Assembly: GCA_029204225.1 (NCBI GenBank)
Contig: MU832028.1
Location: forward strand, 26,786-90,785
From: Diphasiastrum complanatum
Taxonomy: Eukaryota; Streptophyta; Lycopodiopsida; Lycopodiales; Lycopodiaceae
Length of the DNA: 64,000 bases
Direction: 5' to 3'
Shown piece by piece: positions 35,039 to 45,394 of this stretch. Each line of letters starts with the position of its first letter. Position 1 is the stretch's first letter. The notes below the pieces were generated by a model that saw only the letters and a program-made list of their open reading frames with translations, ran no database searches and was not told the origin of the DNA. Both the position numbers and the translations under genes were made by a program.

Positions 35039-35225
35039 GTTGCAAAAGCAATGATGTGAAGAAATGTTGAAGGAAGTATCATCAGTCATGGATTAATGTA
35101 ATGGCACTAGTTTGAACGTAATGGCACTAGTACCAGATATTGTGGGCATACTGCCATCGTTATCGGAATTAGTTGTTTCTTGGAAAAGAGGATTGCATTT
35201 TTGGATAGAGCTTTCTTTGCATGTT

Positions 35226-35730
35226 TCAGCATAGTTTATACACGATTTCTAGGACTAGAAAATGAGCAAATAGGGCACACGGCCTCTTGGTGACGAATCT
35301 CACCAAGGACCGTGCGGTACGTACCACCTCCGCAATCCATGGAATCTTGGCCACATCCTCGACCAACAAGTCCAGGCAGTGTGCAGCACAAGGTGTCCAA
35401 AAGATGTGGTGGTAGGTCTCATTAACGAGCCTACCCATGGAGACGCAGTTTGACGCATTGTCTGTGACCACCTGTACAACAATACAAGGCAATGTGCATG
35501 ACTTTGGAATTCCCGAATTCAAGTGAACCATAATCCATTGTTAATCAATCGCCATTGAACAATGAACATTCAACATTAACATTTACAAATTACCATTTAA
35601 CATTATAGTAATAAGTACCTGTACAACGTACTATGGTCCCACCTCCTCAATGCAGCTCGAATGTGTGAGAACATGTACTTGCCCGTGACTGCCTCCCCAG
35701 AGGTGTCGACGGATTTGAGAAAAACAAAAC
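35226..35730 (-). pseudogene. hAT transposase fragment (DUF659 region)
   Basis: The minus strand reads [20 protein letters not shown] at about 35725-35665. Then comes VVQVVTDNASNCVSMGRLV and IFWTPCAAHCLDLLVEDVAK (about 35480-35330), continuing RSLVRFVTKRP. These are the DUF659/RNase-H-like core signatures of plant hAT transposases, including the conserved TDNASN and CAAHCLDL blocks. A decayed gap of about 130 bp separates the pieces. The C-terminal dimerisation part is absent. Confidence 0.8.
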
Positions 35731-35749
35731 ATCATCCCCATGCACGAAG

Positions 35750-36616
35750 ACACCAGGATATTCAATACGTGGTGCCTCCTTGTATCGCTTCCAAGTCGAG
35801 GCATTAGTTAGACCAAAGGGTAAAACTAAAAATTCGTAATGGCCATGCCTAGAACGAAAACCAGTTTTGGAAACATCCCCCTCGTGGAATTCTTATTTGA
35901 TGGTAGCCCGACCTAAGGTCCAATTTGGTGAAATACTTAGCACCATTCAATCGGTCCATTAAGTTGTCCATCCGAGGTAATGGATAACGGTTCTTTATAG
36001 TCATTTTATTAAGCTTTTTGTAATCGACACAAAGACGAATACTGTCGTTTTTCTTGCCGGTTAACAAAACAGGAGCTCCCCAAGGGGATTTACTGGGCCT
36101 AATGTGGCACTTATGTAATAACTCCTTAAGTTGACTAGCAACCTCATCTTCTTCCTGCGGGCTTATCCTGTAGGGAAAAAGTGATACAAGAGAGCTGTCG
36201 AGAAGATGCATGTGATGGTCTACTCACCGTGAGGGGGGAAGACCCTCAGGCAACTGCTCAAGGAATATATCATTATATTCCTCCCTAAGTCTTTTAAAGA
36301 TTTTGCCCTCAGGTGATTATTCTAAATTAACATCAGAAAAGACAATGCTTAGGGAAAGACGATACATCACCATCGAAATTATGAGTAACACAAGCATCCA
36401 TGTACGATTCATCTTTCTAATAACATAAATACAAATGATACTCGGAATCCAAAATACATTGATTAGCTTCATGAGCAGTTACAAAAGGTAGATTAGGCTC
36501 ATCGCCTTTAAGACAAACCAAAGAGTCATTATGCAAGAAAGATATACTATGTGAAACATAATCTCTCTTTAACGACTCATTCCTAGCATAAAACCATTCT
36601 TTGCCTAGGATTAAAG
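35750..36616 (-). pseudogene. Ty3/gypsy E2: protease end and reverse transcriptase
   Basis: From right to left on the minus strand: LILGKEWFYARNESLKRDYV (protease C-terminus), a linker, [58 protein letters not shown] and RIP, then a frameshift and [17 protein letters not shown]. It breaks off near 35800 where the hAT-like sequence begins. The catalytic YVDD/FLDD block is missing. The other half of E2 lies at 42340-43011, across E1. Confidence 0.8.
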
Positions 36617-36871
36617 TAGCATGCATACTGCCAAGTGTCGGCCACGTGGCTCTGTCGTGGCCGACTGCACGTCGGGACCCAACGCGGGGCCCTATCCTGC
36701 TGACAGGGTCCCTAAGCTGTGTTAGGCCCGCCATGGCTATGGACCGTGCCAAGGCACACTACTCACACTGTCTTGCCCTGTTGGTCGTGTACGCTGCTGG
36801 ACACGACCCTAACTGTGGTATCTGACCTCCTGTGTTCTCTAGGGTTCGGCACTGGTTACGTACTCGTAACA
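36617..36871 (-). repeat. 3' LTR of E1, truncated
   Basis: Matches 42085-42339 from the phrase GTAGCATGCATACTGCCAAG onward. By eye about 6% of positions differ, plus 1-bp and 3-bp indels. The LTR breaks at 36617 straight into E2 protease sequence, so its terminal 102 bp are deleted. Confidence 0.85.
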
Positions 36872-36882
36872 CTCCCTCCCCC

Positions 36883-37077
36883 TTAAGAACCGTCTTGGTC
36901 CTCTAAGACAAAGTCTGGAAAAATCTTGCGAAAGACGCTGCCTCTTTCCCAAGTGGCAGTCTCAATAGGCTGATCATTCCACTTGACTAGATATTCCCGG
37001 TATAGAGTATGACGAGTTTGCGTCTCTCTACTATGAAGAATCTCCTCTGGCTCATGTGGAGGTTGCTGAGAATCCAA
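36883..37077 (-). pseudogene. E1 chromodomain
   Basis: PEEILHSRETQTRHTLYREY continues with LVKWNDQPIETATWE, the chromodomain signature of chromovirus integrases, including the aromatic and WE positions that contact modified histone tails. It lies just upstream of the polypurine tract. Confidence 0.85.
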
Positions 37078-37186
37078 TGGGAGAACTAGAACATTGTCCC
37101 CTACCAGATTTTTTGATCTGGCTAATACCTAGGAGACAACTTAGCACACACTCCTGATTTGAGGGTTTTAGATTCAACTGGGACTC

Positions 37187-38225
37187 TCAAGTAGACTTTC
37201 TCACCAGCTGAGAACTGCACATCCCGTCTGCGTGAATCTGCATAATGCCTGGCTCGATCCTAGGACTGCCTAATGCTACCTTAGCATGTTCTATCATCTG
37301 GTTTAGGTCCTCTGAAAAGTTTCTAGCTGCTTCAACTTTTTCTTGTTTAAACCCTACAGCTGTGGGTGAGCGTGGCTGAAAACCGTACATCAACATAAAT
37401 GGGCTGTATCCCGTAGCTAAATGTTTGGTACTGTTATAAGCAAACTCTAATATCGAGAGATACTCCTCCCAACTAGTTTGCTTCTTGTTGACGTATGCGC
37501 GAAGCATATCCTCCAACACCTGATTTACCCTCTCTGTTTGACCGTCCGTCTGTGGATGGTCGGTGGTACTCATATTAAGTTTAGTATGGAGATGATGGAA
37601 TACTGCCCTCCAAAAATTTCCATTAAACTTATTGTCCCGGTCGCTGACTATGCCAGAAGGTAGACCGTACAATTTAAATAGCCCGTCTACAAACAACCTT
37701 GCTAACTCTGGAGCTCTAACGGTTGTTTTGGTCGGAATAAAATGAGCCATTTTGGTCAGACGGTCAACTGTAGTCTGTGACCCATATAGCGTCATTAGCC
37801 TTTTGGGTTTTGGGCAGGCCTACTATAAAATCCATGGAGATACTCTCCCATTCACCATCTAGTATATCTAAGGGCTGTAACAACCCTCCTGCCTTTAAAC
37901 GCTCTGCTTTATTTACTTGACATTTCTAGCAGCTGGTTACATATTGCTGGACATCCTTTTTCATACTGGGCCAAAAAAATTGCCTACAAAGAAGCTCATA
38001 GGTCTTCTGTATGCTTGGGTGCCCCGCACTAGGATTGTCATGACACTCATATAGGACCTGCTGCCTATAATCCTCTGAATTGGGGACACATACTCTATCT
38101 CTATAGAGCAAGTACTCATCCTGAATGGAATACTGTTTCCATTTGAATCCTTGAGTCAATTGACCCTCAACCACTGAGGTTTGCTTGGGTAATACAGGCT
38201 CAGAGTCCTCAACATCATCTGACAT
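37187..38225 (-). pseudogene. E1 integrase
   Basis: The zinc domain shows YECHDNPSAGHPSIQKTYE and QQYVTSC (38070-37926). The core has TVDRLTKMAHFIP, VSDRDNKFNGNFWRAVF with the second catalytic Asp, and DHPQTDGQTERVNQ with the Glu, then LEFAYNST and SPFMLMYG. The first core Asp segment (about 37800-37850) is out of frame: a stop or shift separates the zinc domain from the 37795 frame. Confidence 0.88.
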
Positions 38226-38379
38226 ATACTTGGACTCATCATCATCCTCAACATAGCTGCCGTATTCTTGGATGAACTGGCACCAGCCCCGGGAACTGGC
38301 TTTGGAGTCTGTAACTGTCTGATCTGGACTGAGTTCCAGATAGTAGAGAAGAATGCATCATGCTGGCACTTCTCTCTCA

Positions 38380-39747
38380 AGGACTCGAGTAACTCACTAC
38401 GAATCTGAGTAAAACTCAGCTCGTTTATCATAGGCATTCTACTAAGTGCATCTGCTACTGTGTTGAATTTGATAGACATATCAAACTCTTGCATTAACTC
38501 AGCCCAATGAACTTTCCAACCTCTGAGCTCAGGCTGATTGCAAAGGTATCTAAGACTTTCATGGTCTGTCAGGACTTCAAAGTTGGCACCATACAAATAA
38601 TGTCTCCAAGTCTTAAGGGCATGAACTATGGAGAAGAGTTCCTTTTCATAGGCACTGTACCTAGTCTGAGCTTGCTCGAGTTTTTTATTCTTGACCGCAA
38701 CTGGTCGTCCACCCTGAGTTAGTACAGCACCAACTGCAAAGCATCTGTTTCGACCACAAATGGCTGATTGGGGTCGACGACTTTTAAAACTGGTTGTAGC
38801 TCAGGTTGTTTTGAGAGCATCAAAGCTCTCCTGCTGTGCGGACTCCCAAATGAACTCCTTTCCCTTCCCCTTAAGAAGATTTGTCATGGGAACTGCTATC
38901 TGAGCATATTCCTTGACAAATCGTCTGTAATATCCCGCCAAACCAAGAAAGATCTGAAGCTCTAAAATATTCTGAGGTCTCAGCCAACTGAGTATGGCTT
39001 TAACCTTACTGGGGTCCATCTTAATCCCATCTGCCGAGATAATGTGACCCAAATAAGCTACTTCCTCAAAGAAGAATTCACACTTGGATTCTTTAGCATA
39101 AAGCTTATGCTTTCTAAGCAGTCGAAACACCTTTCTGAGATGTTTAAGATGCTCCTTCCTCGTTTTGCTGTAGACGAGGATGTCATCTAAAAATACGACT
39201 ACAAATTTACCCAAGTATGGTCTGAGGACACTGTCATCAAGGTCATAAAGGTAGCTGGAGCATTTGTGAGCCCAGAAGGCATCACCTTGAACTCATAATG
39301 ACCATGACGAGTTCTTAAAGCTGTTTCCGGGACATCTTCAGACTTTATACGGACCTGATGATATCCCAATCTTAGGTCTATTTTACTGAAAAACTTAGCC
39401 CCGTCGAGTTGATCAAACAACTCGTCTGCCCGAAACATAGAATACTTATTCTTAATTGTGACTTTATTGAGGGCTCTGTAATCTACGCAAAGACGCATAG
39501 ACCCCTCTTTCTTTTTCACCAAAAGGATTGTTGAGGACCATGGTGAACTACTGGTTTGAATTTGGCCTTTCCCAAGATAATCTGTTAACTGCCTAGTTAT
39601 TTCTTCATCCTCTGTTCGACTGACCCGATACGGAGGTTTAGAAACAGGTGCTGTACCTGGTACTAGGTTTATTACATGATCTACCTCTCTGCTAGGTGGA
39701 AAACCATGTGGCAAATCTTCAGGAAAAACATCTTTAAATTTAGACAA
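38380..39747 (-). pseudogene. E1 reverse transcriptase and RNase H
   Basis: RT blocks: [72 protein letters not shown], then after a one-step frame change FLDDILVYS with both catalytic Asp (about 39195-39165). [19 protein letters not shown] and [15 protein letters not shown] follow. The RNase H tail VLTDHESLRYLCNQ, WAELMQEF and NTVADALSR is clear; the first RNase H Asp segment near 38750 is decayed. Confidence 0.9.
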
Positions 39748-39831
39748 TAAAGTTTCTAATTTACTGATTTTCTGCTGTAAAGAACTGGAAATAGAAACTT
39801 CAGGAATAAACTGAAAGTCACATAAGAATAC

Positions 39832-40314
39832 CTAATGGTCGTCGTCTCCGATTAGCTGACAGAGCTCTGAACTGCAGACCATAGGGCTATTGGGAACACC
39901 ATGCTCCCCATGCAACTGGATCTCTCGGCCTTTATACTGAAAGCTGAGGGTGTTCTCCTGATAATTTCTGTGGAGGGAAGGTCCTAAGCTGTAGAGCCAG
40001 TCTCTCCCGAGAACAATGTCTGTGCGATCCAGGTGCATTATCTGAAAGCTTATTTCATCTTGGTACCCCTGAACACCAAGATTTAGATTACTTACCATAG
40101 TTTCCCAAATTTTCTTATCTTCACCCTTAGCTAATGAAACTGTGTACCTATGCTGACTAGGTACTTCTGGAAGTCTGAGTTTTTTAACTAGGGTGTAGTT
40201 GATGAAATTATGGGTCGCCCCATCATCAACCATAACTCTGACTGACTGGTCACCAACTTTCCCATGCATATGTACTAGGTCATGCGGCCCAAAGCTGAAG
40301 GGTCTCGCTAGCAT
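39832..40314 (-). pseudogene. E1 aspartic protease
   Basis: 161 codons open. The active site reads VMVDDGATHNFI (usual DSG here is DDG), and the C-terminal flap/closing block is DIVLGRDWLYSLGP. In the family the protease dimerises and cleaves the polyprotein; replacement of the Ser after the catalytic Asp may weaken it. Confidence 0.85.
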
Positions 40315-41346
40315 TGCAGAGGTCAGCTGGCAACAGTGTTCATGGTTTCATGATAGACTTTGATCTCGGAAGCTGCCGAGTCACTAGGGAAACTTACAGG
40401 CTGAACAAGATGAACTTGTTTTTTGTCTTTCTTATCTTTTTTAGTGAAAGGCCCCTTGGGACACTGTCTGACTGTGTGTCCCTTGCCCATGCACACAAAG
40501 CAGAAACGTTCTTGTTTGGCTTTCTCAAAATCTTCTGGTTTTAAGGGCTGTATGAGCGATGGGCATTTTTGAGGAGCTTCACCTTTTACTTTATCTTCTT
40601 TCTTTCTTTTTAAAAATTTCCTTTTAAATTGAAATTCTTTCTAAGGAGGCTGCTCAGAAAGAGGCTGATGTCTCGCCCTCTTCCTACCCACTAAAATCAT
40701 CATAGATTTGAGCATATCTGAGAGCTTGCTCTGGGGTAGTGGGCGAGTTTCTCTGAACCTCTACTTTATACTCACCTTTGAGGCCACGAACAAATCCCCT
40801 GACTTTCTAAAAGTCATCCATATTTTTTATTTTTAAGATTGTTTCTCGATACTGCGAGATATATTGGACTAGGGATTTATCCATTACCGTTTTCTCCCAG
40901 GCTTCCCAGGCTCTATCAAGTTCATTTTCAGGTAGATATTCTCTTAGGAAGGCTTCTTCAAAGGCCTTCCATGACCGGGGAGTCTGCCCAGTCTCTTGGA
41001 GATTTAACCACCACTTATAAGCCATGGGCCCTAGGGAAAGACTGGCCTCAATAGCTTGCAAATGGTCAGGGGTCTGTTTAAGAGCATGAATGTTCTTCCA
41101 TTTGCTGAGGAAGGTTTGTAGAATGTTTGCGTTTCTATCCTTCTCTTCCCCAATAAAAGTAGGAGTCTTTAAGTCTTTAAAGACACTGGGGTGAGACCGC
41201 ATAGGCTCACCCGACACTGATGGAAGTGGAGAAGGGGACAACTGAGAAGTGGAGGGAAGACTTCCTTTCGAGGAACTCAAAATCAAGCCCTTGGTAACCA
41301 ATTCGTCAAGTTCTTCGGCGAATTGTTCCTGTTCTTCAACTTCCAT
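40315..41346 (-). pseudogene. E1 gag and zinc knuckle
   Basis: The main gag frame (41346-40807) starts MEVEEQEQFAEELDELVTKG and includes the core FIGEEKDRNANILQTFLSKW, AYKWWLNLQETGQ and FLREYLPENELDRAWEAWE. A stop ends it at 40807. Further left a CCHC knuckle CFVCMGKGHTVRQC lies near 40505-40460 in another frame, followed by the Lys-rich KKDKKDKK tail. Confidence 0.85.
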
Positions 41347-41969
41347 GGGTTCTTTCCCCTTGCTGAACCTCAGGGATTCCGTTTCTAATTCATCAATTTG
41401 AAATTTCTGATTTTTGACAAGGACGTCCCTCGCTGTCAGACTTGCAACTCAAGTACTCCAGAAAATTCAAAGTTGGAATCAAAAGCAGATCTGAAATTCC
41501 AGAAATTGAAAAGGCTATTCCTCGCTGATCTGGCTTCAATCTGACCGCTGTTTCTGATCTGAGAAGAACAGATTTGAAGGCTTGAATCTGTAAGAAAAAC
41601 TCTGATCTAATTTTTATAGACCCTTGCTGATCTGTCTGGAGTATGAAGGCTAATCCACCTCAAAATCTTCTCAGAAAACAGCTCTAGGGTTTCCAAAACT
41701 TGGCTACCAATCCAGCGCTGAACCTGCACACTGATTTAACCCTGAAATCCGCTCAGATAGCCACTAATTACACTGGAAATACAGCGATGGATCTGTACCT
41801 GAAATCTGACTCAGGTTCTACTCGGAAAGAATTCCTCTGCAAAAGCAGCAATGGATGGCTGTCACTACAGCGCCGGCTCTGCTCTACCAATTCCTAAAAG
41901 TTGGAAGATGTTCTATCCACTCTGATAGATTTCTCTCTTGCTGAAACTAAACTCCCAAAGATGGAGATG

Positions 41970-41982
41970 GCTCTGATACCAA
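41970..41982 (-). other. Primer-binding site of E1
   Basis: The minus strand reads TTGGTATCAGAGCC directly after the LTR end CTAACA, an exact tRNA-Met-type site. Confidence 0.9.
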
Positions 41983-42339
41983 TGTTAGAGATCTAAACAC
42001 CACAGTTGGGCAAACACTAACTGATCCACCCAGCCTTGCCTACTCCCTGATATGGAGTAAGCCCCTCCTAGCCCAGTGTGAGGACTGGTAGCATGCATAC
42101 TGCCAAGTGTCGGCCACGTGGCTCTGCGTGGCCGACTGCACGTCGGGACCCAACGTTGGGCCCTATCCTGCTGATAGGGTCCCTAAGCTGTGTTAGGCCC
42201 CCCATGGCTATGGACCGTGCCGGGGTACACTACTCACACTGTCTTGCCCTGTTGGTCGTGTACGCTGGACATGACCCTGACTATGGTATCTAAACTCATG
42301 TGTTCTCTAGGGTTCGGCACTGGTTACGTGCTCGTAACA
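41983..42339 (-). repeat. 5' LTR of E1 (357 bp)
   Basis: Starts TGTTACGAGCACG at 42339 and ends CTCTAACA at 41983 on the minus strand. It includes a CACGTG core in GGCCACGTGGC near 42113-42123. This is the complete form of the LTR. Confidence 0.88.
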
Positions 42340-43011
42340 CAGTGTGTGCGTATCGTCGAAAATTCGAGCGAAACGCATGGCATCCTCAAGGGATTGTGGC
42401 TAATTCCGGCGAACCTCCAACTGATATTCTTTGGGCAAGCCCAAAATGAAATGCAGCTTAAGGAGCACTCCGTCTATGCGGTTAACAAACCACAAAGCTG
42501 CCTCTTGGAAGTCTTGCGAATAGACATCCAAGGGTTTCGTCCCCATTTGCAACGTGGCAAATCAACGATAATATTCAAAATCATCGAGGACTGGCATAAA
42601 GGCGGCCTTAAAGGCTACCTGGAAATCATCCCAAGTAGATGGGACTATAGCACGTTCCTTAAGATCCTGCCACCATGAATACACTTTTCCGTGTAAAAAC
42701 ATAATGGCAGTCGCAATCCTAGAGCTGTCTGACAGATCGTACATGGAAAAATGAGAAGTCCATCGGTCAAGCCAAGCCAAGACCACGTCCTGGTGTCTGT
42801 CCTTTTTCTCCCCCGTGAAAAACTCTGGGGTAAACATCGGGTTTTGTGCCTACCGAGATTGGGACATAGCCCTCAACTCGGTCTCCACCCGTTCATGCTT
42901 GGAGCGCATGTCAACAATCTGTTGTTGCAGCAGATTTATTGCGTGCGCCATTTCCTCCATATTAGTCCTCGCGGGACTTGGAGCTCGAGTTTCTTCCATA
43001 GGAGTGTCCAT
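42340..43011 (-). pseudogene. Ty3/gypsy E2 gag
   Basis: The ATG at 43011 opens MDTPMEETRAPSPARTNMEE, then a coiled-coil-like INLLQQQIVDMRSKHERVET. A TAG interrupts at about 42852, and MFTPEFFTGEKKDRHQDV with AIMFLHGKVYSWWQDLKE follows, the retrotransposon gag core. It reaches E1's LTR at 42339. Its missing continuation (zinc knuckle, protease start) is absent even beyond E1, showing a deletion at the nesting site. Confidence 0.8.
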
Positions 43012-43084
43012 GGTAAAAGCAGTATAAGCAAGAAGCTAGAGGTAAAACGGAGAACAACAATATCAAAACCGTTATAAACTGACA

Positions 43085-43640
43085 ACTACAGAAGAAGGGC
43101 TCAAGAGTTTTTATGGGTCATGCGTCTTTATCCTATTCTTTGTTGATTTAGCACGACCTATCTATAAGTTAACTATTGTTCCAATTTGGACTATCGAAGC
43201 TTTGGAGTCATTTGAAAAATTGAAGAATGGCTTGATATCCGCACCGATTTTACAAGCACCAAATTGGACTATCGAATTTCATGTGCATACTGACGCTTCC
43301 AAATATGCTATTGGATGAGTCTTAACGCAGCCTAGGGAATACAAAAAAAGATTTTCCAACATGGGACATCAGCTGAATGATGTTGAAGCAAACTACTACA
43401 ACGGTTCTATCAAAAAATATCGTCATTATTTGATGGCGACACATTTTGCATTTTACACAGATCATCAAGCCTTCCTATATTTGGTGAACAAGACATGCAA
43501 TACTGGTCATATTGCAAGGTGGTTACTACTATTATCAAAATTTGATTTTCGTGTGCATTCCAAACAGCTTATAAGGTTAGCACGAATCAGTACCCTTCTG
43601 AAGGTGTTGAGCAATTCAGCAGGAGCTTAATACCAAGCCT
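43085..43640 (+). pseudogene. Ty3/gypsy RNase H fragment, opposite strand to E1/E2
   Basis: The plus strand reads WTIEALESFEKLKNGLISAP, ILQAPNWTIEFHVHTDASKY, then AIG-stop-VLTQP. A second part, QLNDVEANYYNGSI and KKYRHYLMATHFAFYTDHQA, continues FLYLVNKTCNTGHIARWLLL. These are Tat/Ogre-type gypsy RNase H blocks with the catalytic TDAS and TDHQ. No RT or integrase is attached. It ends near an SFGA-like decay zone. Confidence 0.8.
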
Positions 43641-44467
43641 ATCTTTCATAATTTCTACAGACCAAGTTTTCTAGAGCAAGAAGAGTTAATAGGCAATTGA
43701 AAGAGCTTTTATATAAGAAATTTATAGACCCAATAAAAAACCTTATGGAGCACTTGTGCTTGATGCTAAACTTTGATTTAGTGTTTGATTGCATAAGAGA
43801 ATCAAACCATGTTTACACTTTACGATCGGCAGCCCGACTGGAGTTCTACTTAAACTAACCACTTCGCTGAAAAAAAATTTCCAGCATACAAATAAAAAAA
43901 TTTCCAGCAGAATCATGGTTTTTCCTGATAAATAAAAAAAGAAAAATTTGTGTTCCGGGTTCTGGCATGCGTGTTCCAGAACGTTTTTGCAGCAGAATGC
44001 AATCCACTAAAACTATGATTTTAAATCAAGCAGTTATTGATTGATAAAAGAAAAACAAGTGAAGTTTCGAGGAAAAAAAAAATCAATAAAAAAGAACTGA
44101 ATCACGATTCATTGGACTATGTTGAAACTAAAGCTACTACAACAAGGACTTTAGATTTCTAAGTTGGGGTGGTGATATCTTGTTAAAATTATGTCAGATG
44201 CACGCATTCGAGTCTACTCAATTTGTATTTGAATTAGTTCTACATTTTACTCAATGTTCAAATCATTTCAGTGCCAAAGGATTAAAAATCTCCTAAAAGA
44301 GATCAAAATTTAGAAAACAGTTCCATAAAGACCCAAAGTTTCGAAGAAAAAAAAAACAGCAATGTAACTTCTCGTCTCGAATCAATTCAAATAGGTATGA
44401 ATGGGAATTGTTGGAAAGATGGTGATAAAACATGCATGCACATTGGTGGTTAGTAGGTTAGTAGTAC
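43641..44467. other. Intron sequence next to exon 1
   Basis: A-rich non-coding DNA with several poly-A runs and no motif. The donor at 44467 is followed by TACTACTAACC, which includes a TACTAAC branch-point-like word. Confidence 0.5.
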
Positions 44468-45394
44468 CTGGTTGTGGAATATTTGTTGATAGAATCCAGC
44501 TGCAAGAATTGGTTGTGTAGAAAGTATGCCAATTTTGGGCCTCCTGCTCCCTGCCTCCAAGGGGCTCAGATCAGCTGCCTTCAGCTCCTTAGCTACACTA
44601 TCTGCCATGTTCAGAATTGGAACACAACCCTCCGATGACACCTGCTTATACCAAATGTATGAGAGGTGGCATGGGATGACAATGCATTTAGCCCCTGCTT
44701 CCTCCAAAAACCTTCTCCCATCAAGCAAAGCAGCCAGACACGAGCCCTCTTTGCTTTCCACCTCTGTTTTACCGACATGTGTCACTGAGTGACTGGTGGG
44801 GTGTCCCTTCCATCGCGCCTCATTGGTGGGCCGGTTCAATGGCTCCCTCCATTCGGCCTCTGATTCGATGCCACGTGTAGCTGGGTAATTGGATGGATTG
44901 CTGCACATAAGCAGAGGGATGTGGTCGTTTTCGGGGGTGGCTGCAACCAGTCTGCGCAGAAACTCCACGGTGGCAGCCGTGCTGCTGCCTCCAAGGATCC
45001 CCACTGTGTGACCATGTCTGAAGGAGGCACCGGGGATGCGCTCCGGTGGCAGCGTCGCCTCAACGCCGCCGTTTGTGGTGGCGACATCGGCAGCCTTCCA
45101 CCTACGTGATCTGCAACCAGATGGAAGCGAGGGTCGGATGGGCTTCGCAGGCAGCAGGCGGATGGTGGCAGAAATGCAGACCTTATTGCGCTTCCAATCT
45201 ACTGCGGTTAATTGTCTCCCCGCGATGGTGCAGTTGCTAAGAGGCGGAAAGGGATGCTGCGGCGTGCGGCGGAGGGGGAGATGGGCAGCAGCAGTGGGCT
45301 TCACCTTCGCCTCCACCAGCATCTGTCGCATCGTCAGCCGCTGAGCTGCTGCAAAAGCAGCACCAATCACTGGGATGTTATTACAGCCATGCAT
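44468..45394 (-). CDS. Aspartate/glutamate racemase family protein, exon 1
   Basis: 309 residues from ATG 45394 (first ATG after an in-frame TAA at 45409-45407) to a donor CAG|GTACTA. Residues 1-125 are Ala/Arg/Ser/Thr-rich with few acids, as in plastid transit peptides. The enzyme domain starts at HTVGILGGSSTAAT (about 129), the family's N-terminal Gly-rich strand. It continues with CSNPSNYP (about 164), FLEEAGAKCIVIPCHLSYIW (Cys242 at the first catalytic Cys position) and GILSTQPILAAGFYQ. The family interconverts L- and D-Asp or Glu without cofactor through two cysteines; whether this plant branch racemises amino acids is not established here. Exon 2 lies 10.1 kb away. It is relatively GC-rich compared with the flanking DNA. 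Confidence 0.88.

Larger units (their letters stand above)
36617..42339 (-). mobile_element. Ty3/gypsy chromovirus E1, nearly complete, nested in E2
   Basis: Minus strand. 5' LTR 42339-41983; primer site 41982-41970; gag 41346-40807; zinc knuckle near 40505-40455; protease 40314-39832; RT 39747-38801; RNase H to about 38380; integrase 38225-37187; chromodomain 37077-36883; polypurine tract (AAGGGGGAGGGAG) near 36884-36872; 3' LTR 36871-36617, missing its last 102 bp. It is the best preserved element in the intron. The frames are split by a modest number of stops and shifts. Confidence 0.9.
34341..44467 (-). other. 10,127-bp intron of the racemase-family gene, packed with transposons
   Basis: The donor is CAG|GTACTA at 44468/44467 and the acceptor TTGATGCAG|GG at 34341/34340, phase 0. 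From the donor side it holds a plus-strand gypsy RNase H fragment, gypsy E2, the nested chromovirus E1, the rest of E2, a hAT fragment, and a 65-bp tandem duplication. E1, E2 and hAT lie in the same direction as the gene. Both splice sites are intact despite the load. Confidence 0.85.

Noticed and set aside
35700-35800. [11 protein letters not shown] as the catalytic YVDD box of gypsy E2
   Set aside because: The preceding and following residues match hAT sequence ([20 protein letters not shown]), and the RT frame has already ended near 35800, so I treat it as a chance resemblance at the joint.
44526-45344. Several plus-strand open frames over racemase exon 1
   Set aside because: They are antisense shadows of the GC-richer minus-strand exon and show no protein motif.
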